Below, piece by piece: positions 56,378 through 64,000 of a DNA stretch of 64,000 bases (position 1 is its first letter; every line of letters starts with the position of its first letter). The translations under genes and the position numbers were made by a program. The DNA comes from Paratrimastix pyriformis. Taxonomy: Eukaryota > Preaxostyla > Paratrimastigidae. The stretch lies in the NCBI GenBank assembly GCA_027972325.1, contig JAPMOS010000025.1, positions 1-64,000 of the forward strand, read 5' to 3'. The notes beneath the pieces were generated by a model that did no database searches, was not told the origin of the DNA, and saw nothing but the letters and a program-made list of their open reading frames with translations.

Positions 56378-58634
56378 TCAGCGTCGTCTCCACGTGACCC
56401 TTCGGAGGAGAGGGGTCGGGGCCGAGGAGAGGGCGACGAGGTCGCCGGCCGAGTCGATCAGGAGGGCCCCCGGGGGCACCTCCAGCGGCGCGATGCCGCC
56501 GGACCAGCTGGCCTGGAGGGAGGCCACCTCCAGGGCCGGACACGTCAGGGCCACCCGGCCCAAGGCAGGACACCGGCTCATGTCCAGCCAGCGCACCGTG
56601 GACGAGTGGATTGCGGCCTCGTGCAGGACTCGGCTGCCCGTGATGGCCAGGATGGCCAGCCGGGGCAGCCCCGTCAGGGCCAGGCCGAGGGGCCCCTCGG
56701 CCGTCAGGTGCGTCATGGCCTGGAAGGAACCCTCCAGCCGCACCTGGCGCAGGTGGGCCGTTGCGCCCGTCAGCAGGCGGGCCATGACGGCCTCCCCGAG
56801 GGCCGCCGTGTGGCGGAAGGAGACCCGCTCCAGGGGGGCCTCGCCCGTCAGCAGCTCCACCTCGGCCAGCTCGTTGCCCTCCAGGTGCAGCCGGCGGAGG
56901 GCCCCCGTGCGGAGGGTGAGGGCCCGCAGCGAGGACTCGGCAACCCGGAGGGAGACCAGCCGTGGGGCCTCGATCTCCAGCCGGCTGCGGGGGTTGAGCC
57001 GGACGATCTCCAGCCGGCGCAGGGTGGCGAAGCGCACCAGGGGCGGCTGCTCCCACAGGTGCAGGTGCAGGCCCTCGAGGGCCTCCAGGTGGGGCGGCCT
57101 GGGGTTGAGGCCCCCCAGGGCGAACAGGTGGGCCAGGCTGGCCACCCGGACCGACCCCCCGAGCCGGGTGAGGCCGCCCCACGTTGAGTAGAGCAGGGGC
57201 AGACACTCGGCCTCGGGGGTGATGCGCCGCCCCTGGTCGGCCGACTCGATCAGCTCCAGCTGACGCAGGGGGAGCTCGGCGGCGGGGGCATCCTGGGGGG
57301 GTATGACCCGGCTGGCCGTCCCCAGGCCCGTCAGGGTGTGCAGCCGCGGGCAGCCGGTCAGGACCACCACCCCGATGCGGGGGAAGAGGCGCGCCTCGGT
57401 CAGCCGGGGGCACGCGGCCAACTCCAGCCGTTCCAGCCGCAGCCCAGCGGGCATCGCCAGCTCCAGGACCTGGAGCCGGGGCCCCACCAGGGACAGCAGG
57501 GCCGCATCGGAGCTGCCGCCCCACCAGGTCAGGTAGGGGGCACGCTGGACGGTCACCGAGAGCCGGGCCGCGACCCGGGCCAGGGACCGGACCAACCCCA
57601 GCGACAGCACAGTTCGCGAGACCAGGGTCACCTCGCGCAGTCCGTGCAGCCCAGCCAGGGCCGGCTCCAGCAAGGCTCCAGCGTTTTCCTGGGTCAGCTC
57701 CAGGCGGAGCCGGGTCAGGGCGTCCCCCGAAGCGGCCAGCAGGCCGGTCAGCGAATCGGCCTTGTACCCGTCCTGCAGGAGGCGGAGCTCCTCAATGCGG
57801 GGGAGCGCGCACACAGCGGGGAGCTCCTCTGGCATGCGCATGTCCAGCCGGCGCAGGGTGGGCTGCAGCCGCTCGAGCAGGGCGACCGGCAAGCTGGGGG
57901 TGGCGAGGGCCTCCAGCGGGAGGGACGAGAGCGGGGCGCGGCCTCCGTCATCGTCCACGGACCCGGCGCAGGTCAGGTGGCGGAGCTCCCTGAGTCTCCA
58001 CAGTTCCACGGGCATCAGGCGGCAATCCTTGGCCGGGTACAGGGCCAGGGAGCGGAGGGCGGGGCACTGGGCGGCCAGCTTGTCGAGGGCCCGGTGGGTC
58101 AGCTGCTGGGACGTCCGGTGCCGATCCGAGCCGAGCTGGAGGGCCTCAAGCCCCGGAAGTGCCTCGAAGATTGCAAAAAGGGTGTCGGCGGGCATCCCCC
58201 GGGTCGACGGGATGGTCAGGGCCCGGAGCGACTCGTGGAAGGCATCCCGCGCCCAGATCAGCTCCGAATTGGCAGCCATTAGGGCCCAGCCCGGGTGGAA
58301 GGTGAACTGCCGGAGCCTTCTGCATGGTCGCAGCAGGGCCAGCAACGAATCTTGGGTGGGTACATTCACCGGCAAATCTGATTCGGCCCGCACATTGTCG
58401 TCCTGGTCGAAAGGCACGATTTGCAGCACCACGGGAGTCCCCAATATCGCTGCCCGGATACGGGCATTGAGAGCAATCAATTTCGTGTAGCCGGCAAGAT
58501 CTGTAGTTTGGGTGCCGATGCAAACGAGAAGTTCAGTCGGGAGAAGTGCGAAAAGGTCCTAATCCCGTAATGCATGGTCAAAAGAATTTAGGCATTGTGT
58601 GGCGGACCTGTGTCCCGCCAGGATCAGCAAACAT
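56378..58634 (-). CDS. F-box-like leucine-rich-repeat protein
   Basis: Exon 1 (58634-58608) encodes only MFADPGGTQ. After a 49-nt GTCCGC intron the second exon (58558-56378) carries the remaining 727 codons without interruption. An F-box-like start (LFALLPTELLVCIGTQ, then LIALNARIR) precedes irregular leucine-rich repeats through residue 700 (for example LPGLEALQLGSD, LPRIEELRLLQDG, CPRLHTLTGLG, LRRLHLEGNELAEVELL). This suits a substrate receptor of an SCF ubiquitin ligase (inference). It is the only long intron-poor gene here, so it may be younger or retrogene-derived. The start is favoured because it restores an in-frame N terminus across a consensus intron, and it lies 63 bp from the divergent neighbour. 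Confidence 0.8.
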
Positions 58635-58696
58635 CTGAAATGAAAAACTGCCGGCAACGGACGGCTCTCTGTCCACTCTTCCGGCCAGCGCAACAA
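58635..58696. promoter_or_regulatory. 62-bp divergent promoter (F-box/LRR / ZMYND12)
   Basis: If the upstream in-frame ATG at 58640 were used for ZMYND12, the two coding regions would lie only 5 bp apart, so the later ATG at 58697 is preferred. Confidence 0.45.
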
Positions 58697-60791
58697 ATGG
58701 AGACCGGCGCAAAAAAGGCTCAGATGGAAGGCATTCTGGTGAGCCCTCTCGCCTCACCCAAGGGTGTAAAATATGAATGCGAAATGTGTGGGAAAATCGC
58801 CTCGATTAAATGTAAACATTGCGGCGTAACATTTTATTGGTCTGATATCCCGAATTCCGCCTCGGCACTTGCTGACTCTGGTTAACAAGCTCTCCTGAAC
58901 ATCAGCGCATCGATTGGGATGGTATCCACCACAAGATTTGTCCTGTATTAAACCAAATTCGATCTCCAGCGGTTCTGAGTTCGGAACGGGAGCGAGCCAA
59001 ACGGGAACATATGAAAGAGAAAACAATGGTCTGTACTTTGGCTCCTTTCTTGCTCTGCACATGCGGTTCTCCACCACACCAGTTGAGCATCATTGAGATC
59101 AGCAAGAGCGAGGCCATGCGGAATCTGGTTTCGAACCACTTCGAACTGGCCATGGCAGGGGCCCTGCAGGCCCAGCGGCACAGTATGGAGATCTTCGGGG
59201 CCAACCGGGTGGAGCTGGTCCCGGCCTACCTGCTGCTGGCCGAGGCCAGCATGGGGCTGGAGCACCACCGGCAGGCCGAGGGGTACCTCTCCAAGGCCAA
59301 GTACAACGTCCTCAAGCACCCCGACTGCCCGAACATCCTCCGATCGCGGCTTCATCGGTTCGTGACAAGGGTGTGTCTTCTTCGGCTTGCCGTGGGCTTG
59401 GGCACGTTCATCCCATCGTTCTCTCCACCTCCTGCCGCCTCGCACCTTATCGACCCTTCTCGCTTCTACCCATCCGTTTACGACCGAGCAGTGCCTGCGG
59501 GCGGCTTTATCTGGTGACGGGCCGCCGGGAAGAGGCGCTGCAGGAGCTTGCCAACGATGTCTGACTCACCCCCCCCCTCGTCACCGATCTGAGCGGCGCC
59601 ACGCGGTTCCCGTTCCCGGGGATGCGTGCGATGATGTTGCTCGATCAGATTTACTACGGCAGCATCGACGCGGGCCCCGAGCACATCGACACGGCCCCGG
59701 GGTACTTCCACATGGCCAACGCCTTCCGGATCTGCAAGAAGGAGGACGTCGCCTCGGCCATGTACGAGAAGGTCCTCGGCCCCCTCGCCCCGGTGCTTTG
59801 GGTGGGGATGGGATGGGACGGGGTGACGATGACGGCGGTGTTCGTACCACCATTCCGATCCTCATGCGGGTCGTCTGACCGTCCTGCCCTGGCGCTGATC
59901 TGGGGGCCGCGTCGCCGGGGCGCAGGTTGTGGACATCTGGTACAACTTCCTGTCGCGGGCCCTGGACCACATGGCCGCCCAGAACGAGCGCGACCAGCAG
60001 CAGCAGCGCCAGCGGGACGACCAGGCAACAGCCGCGGCGGCGGCGGCGGCGGCTGCAGGGGCCCCGCCCGGGTCCCCAGAGGGGCCGGCCGCTCCGGCGG
60101 CTGGGCCTGAGGGGGAGGAGGGAAAGGAGCCCGCCGCCGCAAAGAAGGAGGAGTTCGTCCTGGGTCTGGAACAATTTCGGTTTTTTTTTTTCGTGTCCCA
60201 TAATTTCCCCGCGTGTTGGCGGGGGATGAAAAGGGCGCCGGTTTTCTGTGTTCTCATTCGATTCACAGATCGAAAAAATCACTCGCCTTTTACTAGTGAT
60301 TTCCGTGTGAATCGAACCAAGTGTTACAAATTGCATTTGGTTCGGATTTTTGGAATGGGGTAACCGCAAGGTGGCCCTCTTGGCATCTTTTGTTCCGGAG
60401 TCCTCTCGATTTTGGTTGGTTGGTTGGTTGGTGGGTGGGTGGGTGGGTGGGTGGGTGGGTGGGTGGGTGGGTGGGTGGGTGGGTGGGTGGGTGGGTGGGG
60501 AGGGGCGAGCCGGGATCACAATGCCGTCACGGTCACGGGGGCGGGGTCGCAGAGGAGACCCAGATCGCCGAGACGCTGGACATCCTGACCCGGATCCTGC
60601 ACCACCGCGAGGAGCGCTACGGGCCGGGCAACCCGCTGACGGGCAACTTGCACCGGGTGCTGGGCATGCTGTACATCTACGCCAACGCGCCCCGCGAGGC
60701 CCGCTCCCACCTCGAGCAGGCCCACCAGATCTACATGCGCGAGCTGGGCGACCAGGATCCCAATTTCGTCGCTGTACAGCACATCCTCGAC
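58697..60791 (+). CDS. ZMYND12-like axonemal protein (MYND zinc finger plus TPR-like repeats)
   Basis: Exons 58697-58839, 58890-59028, 59083-59357, 59492-59558, 59649-59771, 59926-60163 and 60553-60791 keep frame throughout. The MYND finger has all ligands (CEMCG, KCKHC, FYCSPEHQ, HHKIC), and its Cys codon is split by a GTCTGA intron. The rest matches human ZMYND12 from memory: VELVPAYLLLAEASMGLEHH, AEGYLSKAKYNVLKH, GYFHMANAFRICKKEDVASA and AETLDILTRILHHREE. ZMYND12 (trypanosome TAX-1) works with TTC29 in axonemal dynein assembly and sperm motility (published family knowledge). An Ala/Glu-rich insert lies near residues 270-330. A GTCTTC donor after 60791 implies a small last exon I could not place, so the C terminus is incomplete. 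Confidence 0.88.
60418..60500 (+). repeat. GGGT/GGTT tetranucleotide repeat
   Basis: About 20 units inside the 389-nt ZMYND12 intron at 60164-60552. Confidence 0.85.
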
Positions 60792-61444
60792 GTCTTCCCC
60801 TCGCCTGAGCCCCCCCCCCCCCCCCCCCCCCCCCCCAACCATCGCCACCAACCATCGCCACCAACCAGCCATCGCCACCGACCCGCCGCCATCAAACCCA
60901 ATCTTTCCCGCCCCGCCCCTGCCCGCACCACCGACTCCCTGTCGCCGCCCACACCACCGCGCGGGCAGGGCGCACACCTGCGCAGCCGTCCGACGGGCCA
61001 CATGGCTGGTGTTATGTCAATTCGACGCCCGCCCCCTCCCCCTGCCCTTCTTCCGTCCCTCCTCCTTCATCTCGCCCCTCCCCGGCGAGAGTCGACCGAC
61101 CGGCAAGCAAGTGTGCGAACACAAATGCGCTTCCCGTTCCATCTGGGGGTTGCGGGGGATCGCAGATCGCGGGGGGAGTCGCGGGGAGTCGCGGGGAGTC
61201 GCGGGGAGTCGCGGGGAGTCGCGGGGAGTCGCGGGGAGTCGCGGGGGGGGGGGGGGGCGCCCTCATTCTTCGGCGCAAGAGGTCCAAGCCGTCCGAAGGG
61301 GTAAGGGGGGTCTTGCGAAGAGGACAAGATGTCTACAGAGGGGTGTCTTACAAGAGATCTTACAAGCCGGGGCCTTCCAAGATTCAAGCCTATGCCGGAC
61401 CGATGCGTGAAGGGCCCTCAGGTTCCTGACGCTCGCTCACGACG
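60792..61444. other. Region between ZMYND12 and SET gene: C run, 10-bp repeats
   Basis: Probably the last intron and exon of ZMYND12 and its 3' UTR, then the promoter of the SET gene. It holds a C run at about 60810-60836, an ATCGCCACCA repeat after it, and seven to eight copies of GGGGAGTCGC at 61166-61245. The final ZMYND12 exon was not identified. Confidence 0.5.
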
Positions 61445-63268
61445 ATGGAGGTGCGCGACTTTTCTGCTCATGGACTTGGAAACGTTTTGATCGCCACACG
61501 GGGTTCGTGTCCCCTTCTCATATAAAATCAAATGATTCCCCTCTTAGACTTCCAAGCAGGCGAGCTGGTGTTCGAGGAGGAACCCCTCCTTTTTGTTGAT
61601 GCGCCACCAAAATTTATTTGCGATCTTGCCCGTGGTCCCCCGCTCCTTTCTCCAATGAGCTTGAATGATATACATGCGTTCGTCACCTCTTCGCCCGAAG
61701 TTCGAGCCAAAGTTATGCTGCTCTTCCATCCAAACCCCCTCCCCTCGAACGAGATGCATACCCAGTGCGTCGCCCGGTACAAAAAAACTTTCACCCGTTG
61801 CGAGGTCACAGAACAGGAGCTTCTCGTTGTCCTGTCCATCTTTGATCTGAATTGCCATCACTTCTCTCAAAAACAAGGCGGTGAAGGCCACGCTCTTTTC
61901 GAGTTGGGCTCCAAGGTTTGCCCCGCGTAGCTTACTCGCTCTTAACCGGCGCTCCATTCCAGTGCACGCACTCGTGCCTTCCCAACGCCGTTTTCATCAC
62001 GAGCCCTGACAACCGGAAAATGCAGTTTCGTTCCGTTCGGCCCATCCACACCGGGGACATTCTGACCACCTCCTACCTCACATCTGACAACCGCTCGGTG
62101 GAGTACCGACGTCTGATGCTCGAACAGAACCGGCAGTTCCACTGCCGTTGCCCCCGGTGCACCCGTCTCCCCGACCTGCCCCGGGCCCTGCCCTGCCCCC
62201 ACTGCGCGGGCCCCTTCACCAACCTGGAGAGCGGCCTCCCCATGCTGACTTCATCGGCCTCTTTGGGCAGGTGCCCCGACCTGGGCTTCATCGTGCCCCA
62301 CCCCGTCCCCGACCCGGCCGCCCCCGCGGGCCCCGGAGGCTCCCTGGAGCCCATCCTCGGCCCGGAGCCGGCCCGGTGGGAGTGGCGCTGCGACCGCTGC
62401 GGCGGCCTCTTCGACGTGGCCGCCCTGCCCCGACTGAACCGAGTTGTGGCCCTGGAGGAGCTGCTCGCCCGCAAGATCAGCCGCTACGACGCCCTCCTCA
62501 TGCAGCTCGGCTTCGACTGCCGCGTGGCCCGGAGCCTCTTCGCGGCGGCCACCCGGATCCTGGGCCCCCGCCACTGGGTCACCGCGGTCATGCTGCACAT
62601 CCTGGCCGATGCAGCCATGAGCGCCCGCTACCAGGATAAGGCCTGGGAGAGCCTCGACGGGCACATGGAGGTCCTCGAGCAGGTCCGCCTGCCCGCTCGT
62701 CCCTCTCCTTTCTCGTCGCCCCCTCGCATTTGTGCACTTGTGCTCACTCGCCATTTGTGTTCACTCGCCATTGTACTCACTCGCCATTGTGCTCAATTCT
62801 CCCCGCTCACAGCTCCTGGCGTACTACCGGGGGGCCGACCTGGACATGGCGCCCCTGCGTGGGGTCTTCCTGGCCACGGCCCAGGCCCTGCTGGAGGATG
62901 ACCAGGGCCCCGTGGCCCGGCTGCTGCTTGAGGCCATCCTCCCCAGCGCCCTGTTGGCCGCCGGACCGGAGCACCCCCACACCTCCCAGATCGCCGATGC
63001 CTTGGCCCGATGCCCCCCCGAACGGGCCGCCTCGCTGACGGACCTGCGGCCCCACCCGCTGCCCATGCCCATCTCACGGTTCAGCCGGGCCACGGGGGTC
63101 CCCGCCGAGCTGCGGGGCGAGCTGAAGGAGGAGCTCGAGGCGGCCCTGGCCGCCAAGGAGCTCGGCAGGGCCATCAAGCAGGCCCAGGGGGCCGAGAAGG
63201 CCAGCGCCGCCCAGACGCAGGACGGCGACCAGCAGCAGCAGCAACACAGGCGAAGGCGCCGCCGCTAA
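61445..63268 (+). CDS. SET-domain protein, SMYD-like but without the internal MYND finger
   Basis: Exons 61445-61502, 61548-61915, 61963-62682 and 62813-63268 sum to exactly 534 codons. The SET start MEVRDFSAHGLGNVLIATRD plus FQAGELVFEEEP is typical of SMYD lysine methyltransferases. The core CTHSCLPNAVF corresponds to the family's NHSCxPN, but Asn is Thr; IHTGDILTTSYL supplies the active-site Tyr region. The post-SET Cys cluster (FHCRCPRC) is present, with a second CPHC...CDRC pair. A helical C-terminal domain follows and ends Gln/Arg-rich. The MYND insertion that splits SET in SMYDs is missing. The Asn change weakens confidence in methyltransferase activity. Donors are GTTCGT, GTTTGC and GTCCGC. 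Confidence 0.82.
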
Positions 63269-63566
63269 GCTTCCCACCTCCACCCCCACTCCCACCACCC
63301 CTGACCATTTGTTGGATTCAACAGGCGGTCGGGGGTCATCAGTCGAACGCACGGGGAGGATGGCGGTTCGGCTTGTCGGGTGGGCTCCAGTTGGCGTGGA
63401 GGTCCTTTGTGATTTGCAAAGCACTGAGTCGCGAGGAGCCCGGCCGCGACACGGCTGCTGGAGAAGGAATTCTGCAAGCGGAAAAACGGGGATGGGACGG
63501 GGAGGGTCCAAAAAACAGTCCAAAAAAAGGCCCGTGGACAGTTCCCCGTCGGGTTGAAGAATTTCG
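63269..63566. other. Intergenic spacer before nicastrin gene
   Basis: 298 bp between the SET-gene stop and the next start codon on the same strand; 3' UTR plus promoter. No gene seen. Confidence 0.55.
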
Positions 63567-64000
63567 ATGCGGGTGAATGTTGGTTTTTATCTGTGCCTTC
63601 TCTTAGTCTCTTTGGCACAATGCGAAGATCTTTACTCTGATACCTTCTATCATTTCGCCGCGTCTCCGAGTATTCGCGTTCTCTCGCGAAACGGCACCTT
63701 CGGATCAACCTGTCTGTTCAGTCAAACCTCTCGGCACCATTTTCCCGTTGGTTTAGCTGTTTGGGGAGGAATAAATGGAATTATTTACCCAGTCCTTTCC
63801 GAAGCAGGCTTGGCTGCCTTTTTCTCCTCCACTCCGACAATGGGCCCCATGGCGGTCCTGCTGAACGGGACGCTCCTCTCCCTCACGACCGTGGAAAAGC
63901 TCTTCCAGATCCCCAGTGTCCACGGGATCATGGTTTCCTTCGATCCGAAGACGATTCCGCCCGGTCCGTGCCATCCTCTCCGGGGTCTGCCTTTTAACGC
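63567..64000 (+). CDS. Nicastrin N terminus (gamma-secretase subunit), continues beyond window
   Basis: Exons 63567-63711 and 63757-63963, with a GTCCGT donor at 63964 leading off the window. The first 20 residues are a signal peptide (MRVNVGFYLCLLLVSLAQCE). After it, LSRNGTFGSTSVWGGINGII, then YPVLSEAGLAAFF and SVHGIMVSF line up with the nicastrin N-terminal ectodomain (human IGCQSSISGDTGVIHVV, RIAGLAVSL, from memory). Nicastrin recruits substrates to the intramembrane gamma-secretase complex. The 45-nt intron at 63712-63756 could be read through without a stop, but its GTCTGT donor and TTTAG acceptor match the other short 5' introns. N-glycosylation sequons are visible (NGT twice). Confidence 0.65.
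   Translation, partial: MRVNVGFYLCLLLVSLAQCEDLYSDTFYHFAASPSIRVLSRNGTFGSTCLFSQTSRHHFPVGLAVWGGINGIIYPVLSEAGLAAFFSSTPTMGPMAVLLNGTLLSLTTVEKLFQIPSVHGIMVSFDPKTIPPGPCHPLRGLPFN

Noticed and set aside
63761-63997. Alternative + frame beginning at 63761.
   Set aside because: Overlaps the nicastrin exon in another frame and lacks the conserved blocks.
1-64000. U12-type (minor) introns as an explanation of the odd donors.
   Set aside because: U12 donors are RTATCCTT with a strong branch site; GTCYGY sites lack this and no TCCTTAAC-like branch sites recur.
1-64000. Introner elements (introns as recent copies of one mobile sequence) as the source of the shared GTCCGC start.
   Set aside because: Beyond the first six bases introns share no sequence or length, and AT-rich ones use GTCTGT; the similarity is a splice-site consensus.
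1-64000. Retroviral, LTR, Polinton or other mobile-element genes.
   Set aside because: I saw no reverse transcriptase, integrase, transposase, capsid or polymerase motif in any frame.

Overview
This is nuclear DNA from a GC-rich eukaryote. Genes are dense and carry up to 23 exons; the products are eukaryotic (60S ribosomal protein, fimbrin, P4-ATPase, APC4, nicastrin, SPX-SLC13 transporter). Three genes match cilium/axoneme families (RSG1/CPLANE2, CASC1/IC97, ZMYND12), so the organism is a flagellated or ciliated protist. A RegA-like phosphodiesterase, a RhoGEF-kelch protein and a fungal-type SPX-SLC13 carrier hint at the Amorphea side of the tree; I do not name a species. I saw no RNA gene, transposase, reverse transcriptase, viral gene or CRISPR array.

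Layout, left to right: RegA-like PDE (-), RhoGEF-PH-kelch (+), ER DnaJ (-), PLP aminotransferase (+), SPX-SLC13 transporter (+), large disordered protein (-), endonuclease V (+), RSG1-like GTPase (-), armadillo protein (+), basic unknown protein (-), fimbrin (+), P4-ATPase (-), CASC1/IC97 (+), a doubtful small secreted protein (-), ribosomal protein L26 (+), APC4 (-), LOG-family enzyme (+), F-box-like LRR protein (-), ZMYND12 (+), SET-domain protein (+) and the 5' end of nicastrin (+). Strands mostly alternate, so neighbours are head-to-head over 40-520 bp or tail-to-tail over as little as 14 bp.

The most striking feature is splicing. I placed about 110 introns by eye, many fixed by conserved protein motifs that they interrupt. 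The 5' splice site is G|GTCYGY, with GTCCGC in GC-rich exons and GTCTGT in AT-richer ones. About nine in ten have C at intron position +3, nearly all the rest have T, and I found none with the usual GTA; 3' sites are ordinary AG, mostly CAG or TAG. Introns near gene starts are 42-63 nt and AT-richer; later ones are longer, GC-rich, and filled with minisatellites and C homopolymers of 20-30 nt. Exon coordinates given below come from this reading. At a few places the frame is off by one base, which could be sequence error or real.
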